Positions 33,060-41,482 of a stretch of DNA of 64,000 bases are shown here, piece by piece. This stretch comes from Ga0077527 sp964433345 (GTDB lineage Bacteria > Pseudomonadota > Gammaproteobacteria > Burkholderiales > SG8-41). Made by a program: the position numbers and the translations under genes. How positions within the stretch are numbered: position 1 is the first letter of the stretch; each line of letters opens with the position of its first letter. A model generated the notes under the pieces. It did no database searches. It worked only from the letters and a program-made list of their open reading frames with translations, and was not told where the DNA came from. The DNA lies in assembly GCA_964433345.1 (NCBI GenBank), contig CAYSQJ010000007.1, forward strand, positions 1-64,000, in the 5' to 3' direction.

Positions 33060-34064
33060 CTACCAGGCGTAACCGAGGCCGACCAGCAGCCGCGAGTCGG
33101 TGGTCTTGCGTCCCGGGGCCGGGTTTTCCTCCCAGTCGAGATTCAGCTGCAGCGAGGCGTTGAGCCTGCCGGCCACCGGTGCGCGCAGTCCCGTGCGGGA
33201 ACGCAGGATCACGCCGCTGTCGCCGCTGAGCTGCAGAAAGCCGTCCTGGTCGTGGAACAGTTCGATGTCCGATTGCCCGAGGCGATGGGATGCGCGCAGG
33301 CCCCAGCCCAGTGCGGGATAGTCCTCGCTGCTGCCGGCGATGCGCTCGACGGTGATGTAGTCGAGGCCACCGCGCAGCGACAGGCTGCTGCGCTCGTTCT
33401 CGACCAGCTGCAGGCCGTAGCCGCCGCCGAGGGTGCTGCGCAGATCGACGTCTTTCGGCCGGTCGTGCTCGAAGGAGCCGCGCAGGTAACGGAACAGCCG
33501 CGGGCTGACGAACCAGTCGTAGTTGCCGTCGGCGCGCCAGTTCGACGCAGTCTCGATGCCGGCATCGCGCTGGCGTTCGGTTTTTCCGGAAAGGGTGTAG
33601 CGATAGTCCTTCGCGCGCGCGGTGAATTCCGCTTCGGCATAGAGGCGCTGGCCGCTGCTGTTGCCGCGCACATCGGCCGCCGACAGGCTGGCGCGGCCGC
33701 TGTAGGCGACGCCGATGCCCGACTGCTCGGGTCCGGGGTTCAGATGCGCGATGTCGGCGAGTTTGACATCGCGGCCTGCGTCTGCCAGCCGCACGCCGCC
33801 TGCCGCGGGCTGCAGCCGGTCGCTGAACACGGCCGTGCCGTCGCGCAGCATCAGTTCTACCGGTTCAAGGGTTTCGATGGTGGCGATGTCCGGCCAGGCG
33901 ATGCGCACGGTGCCGGCATGCGCGGATTCGAACACCAGTGTGTCGCCGTGTTTGTGCAGGACGCGGCCGGACAGGCGGTCGCCGTTGTGGAAAGTCAGCA
34001 AATCTGCGGCTGACGGATAAGCGAGGAAAAGGAGGGCTGCGGCAATGAGTTTGCGAAACATCAT
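33060..34064 (-). CDS. DUF481-family outer-membrane beta-barrel protein
   Basis: 334 residues with a signal peptide (MFRKLIAAALLFLAYPSAA). Residues 20-110 form a small beta domain (LTFHNGDRLSGRVLHKHGDTLVFESAHAG) of the type found in salt-inducible YdiY-like proteins. The remainder alternates aromatic and polar residues in about 12 strands and ends with W (LLVGLGYAW), the usual terminal aromatic of outer-membrane barrels. Starts at 34064 or 34061. Monocistronic; shares a terminator with the cupin gene. Confidence 0.88.
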   Translation of the reverse strand: MMFRKLIAAALLFLAYPSAADLLTFHNGDRLSGRVLHKHGDTLVFESAHAGTVRIAWPDIATIETLEPVELMLRDGTAVFSDRLQPAAGGVRLADAGRDVKLADIAHLNPGPEQSGIGVAYSGRASLSAADVRGNSSGQRLYAEAEFTARAKDYRYTLSGKTERQRDAGIETASNWRADGNYDWFVSPRLFRYLRGSFEHDRPKDVDLRSTLGGGYGLQLVENERSSLSLRGGLDYITVERIAGSSEDYPALGWGLRASHRLGQSDIELFHDQDGFLQLSGDSGVILRSRTGLRAPVAGRLNASLQLNLDWEENPAPGRKTTDSRLLVGLGYAW

Positions 34065-34198
34065 CTCTGTTCTGGGTTGATTGCGTGAAATCTGCAGAGA
34101 CGGATGCAGCCAGCTTGCTGCAGGCCGTCATGCATTTGCGACACCCTGCAGCGGCGCAAGTTCCGGAGACGCGCCGCAGTTGCGCGGCGCAGGCGGTG

Positions 34199-35251
34199 TC
34201 AGTTGTGCGGCAGGCGCAGCTGCGCGCGCTCGAAGGCGACGACGATGGGCAGCGAGAGGGCGAGCGGGATCAGCAGGTACATCAGGCGCCACACCAGCAG
34301 CGCGGCGATGACGTCGGAGGGCGGCATGGTATTGACGATCGCGAGAAAGACCGCTTCCATGACGCCGATGCCGCCGGGAGTCTGCGACAGAAGCCCCGCG
34401 GAGAACGACAGCAGGAAGGCGCCGAGCACGACCATGAAGCCGGGATTGCCGGCCTCGGGCAGCGCAAAATAGATGATGCCCGCTGCGGCGATGATTTCGA
34501 GCGGCGCGGCGATCAGTTGGCGTGCGACGATGGGCAGCTTCGGGTAGAACACGTGCAGTGAGCGGATGCGCAGGGGCTTGAATCCGCGCCAGGATCCGAC
34601 AACGTAAAGACCGCAAAGCAGCAGCAGCACCGCACCGATCAGCTGCACCAGCGGCGCCGGCAGGTTCAGGCGCGGGATGACGTCGATCAGGGATTGCACG
34701 ATTTGCGGTTCGATAATGAACACGATGCCCATCAGCAGCATCATGCCGTAGCCGAAGGTGAAGGAGCAGAGCCCGACCAGCACCGCGACCTCACCCGGGC
34801 TCAGTCCCTTGGCGCAGTAGGCGCGCAGGCGCACCAGTCCGCCGGAGAGCACCGAGGCACCGAGATTGTGGCCGAGGGCGTAGGTGACGAAGGAACAGGT
34901 GGCGATATAGGGCCAGGAAATGCCGCGATGGCGGTTCAGGTAGATCAGCGCGATGCGGTCGTACCAGGCGAGCGCGAAATAGGCGGTCAGTGCGGACAGG
35001 CCGGCGAGAGCATAGGCCTTTGCCGACACCGCGACGATGCTGCGCGCGATCATGTCGAAAATGACCGCGATGTCGGTCTGCAGCGATCCGGAATCGATCA
35101 GTGCCTTGGCCGCCGGATCAGTGGCGACTTCCGCCAGCAGCTTCGAATACAGCAGCCACAGCGACCAGATCAGGACAAGGCCGACACTGAGCAGCCAGAG
35201 TGTTTTCTTGGCGTGCCTGATCCAGTTTGGGCGGGACGGCTGGGCTGTCAT
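34199..35251 (-). CDS. YbhN/UPF0104 (lysylphosphatidylglycerol synthase TM-like) membrane protein
   Basis: 350 residues with about eight TM segments. Motifs: SFVTYALGHNLGASVLSGGLVRLRAY (family core), FTFGYGMMLLMG, and SFSAGLLSQTPGGIGVMEAVFLAIV, the conserved PGGxGxxE stretch of the LPG_synthase_TM family. It is likely a lipid flippase or aminoacyl-lipid export domain without the catalytic C-terminal domain of MprF. Monocistronic, or leading a short transcript. Confidence 0.9.
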   Translation of the reverse strand: MTAQPSRPNWIRHAKKTLWLLSVGLVLIWSLWLLYSKLLAEVATDPAAKALIDSGSLQTDIAVIFDMIARSIVAVSAKAYALAGLSALTAYFALAWYDRIALIYLNRHRGISWPYIATCSFVTYALGHNLGASVLSGGLVRLRAYCAKGLSPGEVAVLVGLCSFTFGYGMMLLMGIVFIIEPQIVQSLIDVIPRLNLPAPLVQLIGAVLLLLCGLYVVGSWRGFKPLRIRSLHVFYPKLPIVARQLIAAPLEIIAAAGIIYFALPEAGNPGFMVVLGAFLLSFSAGLLSQTPGGIGVMEAVFLAIVNTMPPSDVIAALLVWRLMYLLIPLALSLPIVVAFERAQLRLPHN

Positions 35252-35352
35252 TCGGGCGGGGCGGCGCGCGACAGGCGCAAGGGCGGGGCTGATGGCCGGG
35301 GCTGTGGGAGGGTGCGGTTGGAACCGCGGCTTTATACCACAGTTCCCCGCGG

Positions 35353-35838
35353 CTATTGCCCTTTCCGGCCCCCGGCATTCCCCGATTTTTCCGCAAGCGC
35401 GCGCAGCAGCCTTTCCTGTTCGGCAAAACCCGGCACCCGGGGCGACACCGGCGGATCATCACCGGTCCTGCCGCGGAAGCCGGCGGGGGCGCCGGCACCC
35501 GGCGACAGGTAGCTCGCCATCCGCAGCCGCCGGTTGAATGCTGCAATGCGGTTTTCGAGGCTGGCGATGTCAGTGGCCAGCAGCACTGCCAGCACCGCAA
35601 GCGCGGTGAACTGCAGCCAGGGCAGCCCTGCGGCCCAGCCGGCAAGGGCGCCGAGGGTCAGGGCCGGGTAGGCGATCGCCGCGGCAGCCTCGCGCAGATA
35701 CCAGCGGTGCGCGCCGGCCGGAAACAGCAGCAACAGCAGCCAGGCGGTGCGCCGCCGGCGCAGCGAACGTGACAGGCGCAGGTTCATCGCCTGCAGCCCG
35801 CCGCCCTCCAGATCCAGTGCCTGCCATTTCCGGTTCAT
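35353..35838 (-). CDS. Hypothetical membrane protein
   Basis: 161 residues from the ATG at 35838. Two or three TM segments (RTAWLLLLLFPAGAHRWYLREAAAAIAY, LGALAGWAAGL, FTALAVLAVLLATDIASL) are preceded by a basic patch RRRR. The beginning of the membrane region (FPAGAHRWYLR) resembles TM2-domain proteins, with the 'G.HR.YL' sequence. The C-terminal 60 residues are hydrophilic. I infer a TM2-like protein of unknown role. It is divergent from the LysR gene by 120 bases and shares the minus strand with the YbhN-like gene. Confidence 0.7.
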   Translation of the reverse strand: MNRKWQALDLEGGGLQAMNLRLSRSLRRRRTAWLLLLLFPAGAHRWYLREAAAAIAYPALTLGALAGWAAGLPWLQFTALAVLAVLLATDIASLENRIAAFNRRLRMASYLSPGAGAPAGFRGRTGDDPPVSPRVPGFAEQERLLRALAEKSGNAGGRKGQ

Positions 35839-35958
35839 GTCGCAATCCTGCCTTCGCGGGCGACGATACCATGCCCCATGCGCCGGACGACCGGTGCTTT
35901 GTCGTCGTGGCATGAACAGGTAGTATCGCCTTTTCCGATTGCCCTAAACATATCCGCA

Positions 35959-36867
35959 ATGGCCGACCGCCGCCTCCAGGTATTCCATGCCGTCGCCCGC
36001 CAGCTTTCGTTCACGAAGGCCGCGGAGCAGCTGTTCATGACCCAGCCCGCGGTGACGTTCCAGATCAAGCAGCTGGAGGAGCACCTCAATACGCGTCTGT
36101 TCGAGCGCAGCCATGGCCGCATCGCGCTGACTCCTGCGGGCGAACTGGTGTTCGGTTATGCCGAGAAAATCCTGACCCTGACCGAGGAGCTCGAGACCCG
36201 TGTCAGCGAGCTGACCGGCGAGATCAGCGGGCCGCTGCTGCTCGGCGCGAGCACGACCGTTGCCGAGTTTTTCCTGCCGCAGATCCTCGGCGAATTCAAG
36301 GCGCGGCATCCGCTGGTGCGGGCGCGCATGACCGTGGGTAATTCGGAGACCATCGTCGCCCGCGTCGCCGAGCATGCACTCGACCTCGGGTTGATCGAGT
36401 CGCCGTCACAGAACCACGGCGTGCAGACCGAGGTCTGCTGCGACGACATGATGGTGATGATCTGCGCACCGCGCTACAAGCTGGCGAAAGCGAAGAAGGT
36501 CTCGGCGGCGGAGATTGCGGCGGAACCCTTCATCAGCCGCGAGCCCGGTTCCGGCACCCGCGAGGTTGCCGACCAGTACTTCCAGCAGAACGGCGTGTCG
36601 CAGGATGCGATCAACGTGGTGATGGAGCTGGGCAGCCCCGAAGCGATCAAGGGCGTGGTCGAAACCGGGCTCGGCGTGTCGATCCTGTCGCGCGCGACGG
36701 TGGCGAAGGAGCTGAAACTCGGTGTGCTGGTTGCGGTGCCGCTGAATCCGCCGCTGACCCGCGGGCTGTCGGTGGTGACGCCGAAAGACCGTTTCCGCTC
36801 GCGCCTGCTCGCGACCTTCGTCGAATTCGCGAAAGGGCGCATGAAGGATCTGGCCGCCGCGCAATGA
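35959..36867 (+). CDS. LysR-family transcriptional regulator
   Basis: 302 residues from the ATG at 35959 (MADRRLQVFHAVARQLSFTKAAEQL), which places the wHTH at the very N-terminus as in CysL/CbbR-type regulators. PAVTFQIKQLEEHLNTRLFERSHGRIALTPAGE is the recognition helix and wing. Effector domain at about 90-295 (LLLGASTTVAEFFLPQILGEF, FISREPGSGTREV). It probably controls the overlapping downstream gene or the divergent TM2-like gene. The last bases overlap the next ATG by four bases (ATGA), an unusual regulator-effector coupling. Confidence 0.92.
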   Translation: MADRRLQVFHAVARQLSFTKAAEQLFMTQPAVTFQIKQLEEHLNTRLFERSHGRIALTPAGELVFGYAEKILTLTEELETRVSELTGEISGPLLLGASTTVAEFFLPQILGEFKARHPLVRARMTVGNSETIVARVAEHALDLGLIESPSQNHGVQTEVCCDDMMVMICAPRYKLAKAKKVSAAEIAAEPFISREPGSGTREVADQYFQQNGVSQDAINVVMELGSPEAIKGVVETGLGVSILSRATVAKELKLGVLVAVPLNPPLTRGLSVVTPKDRFRSRLLATFVEFAKGRMKDLAAAQ

Positions 36868-37610
36868 AGCGCTTCATCGCGGTCCAGCACAGCTACTCCG
36901 AATTTCTCGGCACGGTCGAGAAGCAGCTGGAGAACCGGGGTATCGGCTTCAGCTATTTCCGACCCTTCACCGGACAGGCGCTGCCGGCAAGCGCGCTGCA
37001 GTTCGACGCATTATGGCTGCTCGGCGGTGCGCATGCGCCGGCGGAGCGCGAACAGCTGCCCTGGCTAGACGAGGAGCTGCGGCTGTTGCGGGCATTCCTG
37101 AAAGCGCGCCGCCCGGTGATCGGCCTCGGCTTCGGCGCACTGCTGCTGGCGCAGGCCGCTGGCGGCGCGCCCGGGCCGGACCATGAACCTTATGCCTACT
37201 GGACGACCGCGCACCTGACCGGTGCCGGCGCTGATGATCCGGTGGCGCGGGCGGTAGATGGCCGTCGCGTGCTGGTCGCGGCCAGCGGTCGCGTCGACCT
37301 GCCTGAAGGTGTGGCACCGCTGGCGACCGATGACCAGGGCCGCTGGATACTGCTGCGCCAGGACGTGGCCTATGGACTGCTGTTCCGTCCGGAAATGACG
37401 CCGGGGATGATCGAGGACATCATCATGGAGGAGGGACGTCCGCTGCCCGGGGATATCGGCGAGGTGCTGGCGCAGGCCCGCGAACTGTGGCCGGAGTTCC
37501 GCGAGACCACTGATCGGGTGATTGCCGCGCTGGTGTCGGGGCTGGACCTGATGCAGGAGCGGCGCAAGCCGCCGGTGTTTCACATCCAGCCGGTGTCCGG
37601 AGACCAATGA
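36864..37610 (+). CDS. Class I glutamine amidotransferase-like protein lacking the catalytic dyad
   Basis: 248 residues. The fold is recognisable from ALWLLGGAHAP, the nucleophile-elbow position RPVIGLGFGALLLAQAAGG, and YGLLFRPEMTPGM. In active class I enzymes the elbow reads GxCxG and the later motif FHPE; here the Cys is G89 and the His is R175, so hydrolysis of glutamine is not expected. A C-terminal extension (EVLAQARELWPEF...) is present. It overlaps the LysR gene upstream and the small gene downstream (ATGA), so three genes are translationally coupled. Possibly a ligand-binding or regulatory protein. Confidence 0.8.
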   Translation: MKRFIAVQHSYSEFLGTVEKQLENRGIGFSYFRPFTGQALPASALQFDALWLLGGAHAPAEREQLPWLDEELRLLRAFLKARRPVIGLGFGALLLAQAAGGAPGPDHEPYAYWTTAHLTGAGADDPVARAVDGRRVLVAASGRVDLPEGVAPLATDDQGRWILLRQDVAYGLLFRPEMTPGMIEDIIMEEGRPLPGDIGEVLAQARELWPEFRETTDRVIAALVSGLDLMQERRKPPVFHIQPVSGDQ

Positions 37611-37936
37611 CCATGGTTGTCGAAGGCGAGAATGAACTGCTGGGCCTTTATCGCGGGCTCGATGCCAGGCGCCGGCGCGAGTTGCTGCGCCTGGCGCAGG
37701 ATCTGGCTGCGTCCGCTGCCGAACCGTGCCGGGAGCCGCGTCCGGAGGGAGAGTCGGTGGTGCTTGCACTGCGCCGCCTGACCCGCAGTTATCCGATGCT
37801 CGACCGGCGGCGGCTGATGGGCACCGCCTCCGCCCTGATGGCGCAGCATGCGCTGCAGGGGCGTGCCGCCTCCGAGGTCATCGACGAACTGGAGCTGGTG
37901 TTCGAGCGCCATTACCTTGAATCCAGGAACGGTTGA
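37607..37936 (+). CDS. Small hypothetical protein
   Basis: 109 residues, all helical, Arg-rich (LYRGLDARRRRELLRLAQDL, ALRRLTRSYPMLDRRRLMGTASALM). No signal or TM. It overlaps the stop of the preceding pseudo-amidotransferase gene by four bases and ends 26 bases before alr. I recognise no domain; the internal pattern resembles small regulatory proteins with two helical hairpins. The coupling suggests it works with the preceding two genes. Confidence 0.65.
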   Translation: MTMVVEGENELLGLYRGLDARRRRELLRLAQDLAASAAEPCREPRPEGESVVLALRRLTRSYPMLDRRRLMGTASALMAQHALQGRAASEVIDELELVFERHYLESRNG

Positions 37937-37962
37937 CGTTCCGCGACTGCCGACCCGCTTTC

Positions 37963-39033
37963 ATGCCGAGACCGATTGCCGCAACCATTGACCTGTCCGC
38001 ACTGGCGCACAACCTCGAGGTGGTGCGCGCGCATGCGCCGCATGCGAAGCTGTTCGCGGTGATCAAGGCCAATGCCTATGGCCACGGGCTGCTGCGCGCG
38101 GCGCAGGCACTGCGCGCAGCGGACGGGTTTGCCGTGGTCGAGTTCGACGCCGCGGTGCGCCTGCGCGAGGCCGGATTCGCGCAGCGCATCCTGCTGCTGG
38201 AGGGTTTTTTCGACGAACGCGAGATGGTCGAGGGAGCCGCCCGGAAAATCGCGACGGTGGTGCACCGGCCCGGACAGATCGCAATGCTCGGCGGCCTGCC
38301 CCCGGGGTCGCGCCTCGACGTGCTGCTTAAAATCAACAGCGGCATGAACCGGCTCGGTTTCACGCCGGAAGCGGCGGGCAGGGCTTACGCCGAGCTTCAG
38401 GAATGCACGGCGGTAGGCAAGGTCACGCTGATGACCCATTTTGCCGATGCTGATGATGCGCGCGGCGTGGACTGGCAGATGGAAATCTTCGAGCGCGCGG
38501 CTGCCGGGATCGCCGCGCCGCGCAGCCTCGCCAATTCGGCGGCGACGCTGCGTTATCCCCACACCCATTTTGACTGGGTGCGTCCGGGCATCATGCTCTA
38601 CGGCTCCTCGCCCTTTGCTGAACTGTCGGCGGCAAGGCTGGGACTGAGGCCAGCGATGACCCTGCGTTCTGAAATCATCGGTATCTGCGAACTGAAGCCC
38701 GGCGACACGGTGGGTTACGGCGGAATGTTCCGCGCCGAACGGCCCATGCGCATCGGCATCGTTGCCTGCGGTTATGCCGACGGTTATCCGCGTCATGCGC
38801 CCAACGGCACGCCGCTGCTTGTCGGAGACCGGCTCAGCGGCACCGTCGGCCGGGTATCGATGGACAAGCTCTGTGTCGACATTACGGCAATTCCGGGTGC
38901 CGGTGTCGGCACCCCGGTGGTGCTGTGGGGCGAGGGCAATCCGGTGGATGATGTGGCCCAGGCCGCCGGCACCGTCGGTTATGAACTGCTGTGTGCGCTG
39001 GCGACGCGGGTTCCCGTGGTCGAGCGGCCCTGA
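37963..39033 (+). CDS. alr: Alanine racemase
   Basis: 356 residues from the ATG at 37963 (MPRPIAATIDLSALAHNL). PLP lysine K35 in AVIKANAYGHG; the second catalytic base, tyrosine, is in VGYGGMFRAE; substrate loops VLLKINSGMNRLGF and DWVRPGIMLYG; C-terminal barrel VGRVSMDKLCVDIT. It converts L- to D-alanine for peptidoglycan. The alr-radA order (24 bases to the radA ATG) is common in betaproteobacteria. No dadA or lysR of the alanine-catabolic type is beside it, so I prefer alr over dadX. Confidence 0.93.
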   Translation: MPRPIAATIDLSALAHNLEVVRAHAPHAKLFAVIKANAYGHGLLRAAQALRAADGFAVVEFDAAVRLREAGFAQRILLLEGFFDEREMVEGAARKIATVVHRPGQIAMLGGLPPGSRLDVLLKINSGMNRLGFTPEAAGRAYAELQECTAVGKVTLMTHFADADDARGVDWQMEIFERAAAGIAAPRSLANSAATLRYPHTHFDWVRPGIMLYGSSPFAELSAARLGLRPAMTLRSEIIGICELKPGDTVGYGGMFRAERPMRIGIVACGYADGYPRHAPNGTPLLVGDRLSGTVGRVSMDKLCVDITAIPGAGVGTPVVLWGEGNPVDDVAQAAGTVGYELLCALATRVPVVERP

Positions 39034-39057
39034 ATTTTTCCCGGTAATCTCGAGCCC

Positions 39058-40425
39058 ATGGCAAAAGCAAAAACCGTTTATGTCTGCACCGAATGCGGTG
39101 GCCAGGCGCTGAAGTGGCAGGGCCAGTGTCCGCACTGCCAGGCCTGGAACACGCTGGTCGAGTCGGTGGCGGAAAGCACGCCGCCAGCCACCAACCGTTT
39201 TTCGCTGATCGCGGAGACCGGAAAACTGCAGAAGCTGTCGGAGGTCGAGGCGCGCGAGGAATCGCGGGTGTCCAGCGGCATTCCCGAGTTTGACCGCGTG
39301 CTCGGCGGCGGACTGGTGCCCGGCGCGGTGATCCTGATCGGCGGCGATCCGGGCATAGGCAAGTCGACGCTGCTGCTGCAGTCGCTGGCCACCATCGGCG
39401 CCGGACGCAGGGTCATCTATGTCTCGGGCGAGGAATCCCCGCAGCAGATCGCGCTGCGCGCGAAGCGGCTCAATGTCGAGGCCGAGCATGTGCAGGTGCT
39501 GCCGGAAACCGGGCTTGCGAAAATCCAGGCGGTGATCCAGTCGGAAAAGCCGGAGATCGCGGTCATCGATTCGATCCAGACGCTGTACTCCGATGCGCTG
39601 ACCTCGGCGCCGGGCTCGGTGGCGCAGGTGCGCGAATGCGCGGCGCAGCTGACGCGGCTGGCCAAGGCCGGCGGCACCACTATCATTTTTGTCGGCCATG
39701 TCACCAAGGAGGGTACTCTGGCCGGGCCGCGGGTGCTCGAGCACATGGTCGATACCGTGCTGTATTTCGAGGGCGACACGCATTCGAGTTTCCGCCTGAT
39801 CCGCGCCTTCAAGAACCGCTATGGTGCGGTCAACGAACTCGGCGTGTTCGCGATGACCGACAAGGGGCTGAAGGGCGTGGCCAATCCGTCGGCGCTGTTC
39901 CTGTCGCAGCACGACACCGAGGTCGCGGGGTCCTGCGTGCTGGTGACCCAGGAAGGCACGCGGCCGCTGCTGGTCGAGGTGCAGGCGCTGGTCGACGAGG
40001 CGCATGCGCCGAATCCGCGGCGGCTTTCGGTCGGCCTCGAGCAGAATCGCCTGGCCCTGTTGCTGGCCGTATTGCATCGTCATTCCGGCATCGCCTGTTT
40101 TGACCAGGATGTATTCGTCAATGCCGTGGGTGGCGTGCGCATCACCGAACCGGCAGCCGATCTTGCGGTGCTGATGGCGGTGGTGAGCTCACTGAAGGAC
40201 AAGCCCCTGCCGAAGAAGCTGGTGGTGTTCGGTGAGGTGGGTCTTGCCGGCGAGGTGCGTCCGGTGCAGCGCGGCCAGGAGCGGCTGAAGGAGGCGGCCA
40301 AGCTGGGTTTCACCCATGCGCTGGTGCCCCATGCCAACCAGCCGCGGCAGCCGATCGCCGGGATCAAGGTTATTGCCGTGCGCCGGATCGAGGATGCTGT
40401 CGTGCATTTTCGCGATGGCTTCTGA
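39058..40425 (+). CDS. radA: DNA repair protein RadA
   Basis: 455 residues. Zinc finger C10-x2-C13 ... C24-x2-C27 (CTECGG, CPHC). RecA-like ATPase: GGDPGIGKS (95-103), VIYVSGEES, IAVIDSIQTLYS; the RadA-specific KNRYG motif at FKNRYGAVNELGVFAM. The C-terminal Lon-like P-domain ends RVPVV-like GIKVIAVRRIEDAV. RadA promotes branch migration in recombination. It is the last gene of the alr-radA unit; an AT-rich element follows its stop immediately. Confidence 0.95.
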   Translation: MAKAKTVYVCTECGGQALKWQGQCPHCQAWNTLVESVAESTPPATNRFSLIAETGKLQKLSEVEAREESRVSSGIPEFDRVLGGGLVPGAVILIGGDPGIGKSTLLLQSLATIGAGRRVIYVSGEESPQQIALRAKRLNVEAEHVQVLPETGLAKIQAVIQSEKPEIAVIDSIQTLYSDALTSAPGSVAQVRECAAQLTRLAKAGGTTIIFVGHVTKEGTLAGPRVLEHMVDTVLYFEGDTHSSFRLIRAFKNRYGAVNELGVFAMTDKGLKGVANPSALFLSQHDTEVAGSCVLVTQEGTRPLLVEVQALVDEAHAPNPRRLSVGLEQNRLALLLAVLHRHSGIACFDQDVFVNAVGGVRITEPAADLAVLMAVVSSLKDKPLPKKLVVFGEVGLAGEVRPVQRGQERLKEAAKLGFTHALVPHANQPRQPIAGIKVIAVRRIEDAVVHFRDGF

Positions 40426-40456
40426 AATATAAAATAAAATCAATAACTTATAGTAA
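40424..40456 (-). repeat. AT-rich dispersed element, copy 4, with an IHF-like site
   Basis: On the minus strand it contains TATAAGTTATTGATTTTATT. On the plus strand AATCAATAACTTA (40439-40451) fits the IHF consensus WATCAANNNNTTR exactly. The element directly follows the radA stop and precedes the hydrolase gene by 19 bases. Confidence 0.55.
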
Positions 40457-40474
40457 TTCCCCGGGTTCATCGCA

Positions 40475-41341
40475 ATGTTCAGGCTGATGCGCGGGATGGC
40501 CGCACTGCTGTTCGCATTTTTTGCGTTGCCGGCCGCAGCCATCGAAATCGACGAACACATCCTGGCGGTGCCGGTCCGTGTGCAGGGGCCGGATGGCAAG
40601 ACGCTGGCGCAGGACATCGTGGTCACGGTGTTCGAGGCGCGCGGCCGTTCGTCCTATCCATTGCTGGTGCTGAATCACGGCCGGCCTTCCGGCGGCGACC
40701 GTGCCAGCCTGCGCCGGGTGCGTTATGCGCAGGCTGCACGCTTCTTCGCCGAATCCGGTTTTTCCGTGTGGGTGCCTACCCGCATCGGTTATGGCGCCAG
40801 CGGCACGGCGATCGATGCGGAATACGCGGGTCCCTGCGGCAACCGCAACTTCGCGCGATCCTTCGGCGTTGCCGCCGACCAGGTCGAGCAGGTCATCGAT
40901 GCGGCACGGCGCGAGCCGCGAATCGATGCGCGGCGCATCGTGGTCGCAGGCCAATCCTATGGCGGCGCAACCAGCATTGCAGTGGCTGCGCGCAAACTGC
41001 CGGGTGTGGTGGCGGCGATCAACTTCGCCGGTGGTGGCGGGGGCAATCCCGAAACCCGGCCCGGCGAGCCCTGTTCCGCCTCGATCTCCACGGCCACATT
41101 CGGCGGTTACGGCCGCAACACCCGCGTGCCCACGCTGTGGGTCTATACCGTGAACGATCTGTATTTCAGTCCGCGCCACAGCGAAGCCTGGTTTGCCGCG
41201 TTTCGCGCCAACGGCGGCAACGGCGAGTTCATGCTGTTGCCGCCCTTCGGCGACAACGGCCACCGCCTTTTCACACGCGGTTTCGAAATATGGTCGCCGC
41301 TGGTGCGACAGTTCCTGAGGGAACAGGGTTTCAGCGGCTAA
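40475..41341 (+). CDS. Exported alpha/beta hydrolase (dienelactone hydrolase-like)
   Basis: 288 residues with an N-terminal signal/anchor (MFRLMRGMAALLFAFFALPAAAIE). Hydrolase motifs: LLVLNHGRPSGGDRAS (oxyanion HG), nucleophile S161 in VVAGQSYGGATS, a probable Asp in WVYTVNDLYFSP, and His in PPFGDNGHRLF. It resembles periplasmic esterases or dienelactone hydrolases that act on polymers or lipids. No substrate evidence. It is flanked upstream by radA and downstream by the etf leader; probably monocistronic. Confidence 0.85.
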   Translation: MFRLMRGMAALLFAFFALPAAAIEIDEHILAVPVRVQGPDGKTLAQDIVVTVFEARGRSSYPLLVLNHGRPSGGDRASLRRVRYAQAARFFAESGFSVWVPTRIGYGASGTAIDAEYAGPCGNRNFARSFGVAADQVEQVIDAARREPRIDARRIVVAGQSYGGATSIAVAARKLPGVVAAINFAGGGGGNPETRPGEPCSASISTATFGGYGRNTRVPTLWVYTVNDLYFSPRHSEAWFAAFRANGGNGEFMLLPPFGDNGHRLFTRGFEIWSPLVRQFLREQGFSG

Positions 41342-41353
41342 TCCGCAGCCGCG

Positions 41354-41376
41354 GGATGACCACATTACGGTCATCC
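41354..41376. promoter_or_regulatory. Perfect palindrome upstream of etfBA
   Basis: GGATGACC, loop ACATTAC, GGTCATCC (41354-41361/41369-41376). No T tract follows, so a regulator operator is as likely as a terminator for the hydrolase gene. A candidate -10 (TTAAAAT, 41403-41409) lies 27 bases downstream, before etfB. Confidence 0.5.
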
Positions 41377-41482
41377 GAGGTTTCGCCGGCAGGTCGCTTG
41401 CGTTAAAATCCGGCCTCTTCCGGGCCCTCGCGGCTGGTGTGGTCCGGCAGTCGCATCCGTCCTTTTCATCTCCGGAGTACCC

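Noticed and set aside
37607..37936. Small protein as part of alr (fused)
   Set aside because: There is a stop and a 26-base gap before the alr ATG; reading frames differ.
37912..40083. 723-codon open frame on the minus strand through alr and radA
   Set aside because: Antisense to two well-conserved genes; the Arg/His/Gln-rich translation is the usual high-GC shadow.
40078..40091. GTCATTCCGG in radA as a palindromic repeat copy
   Set aside because: It is a chance match inside conserved coding sequence and lacks the partner arm.
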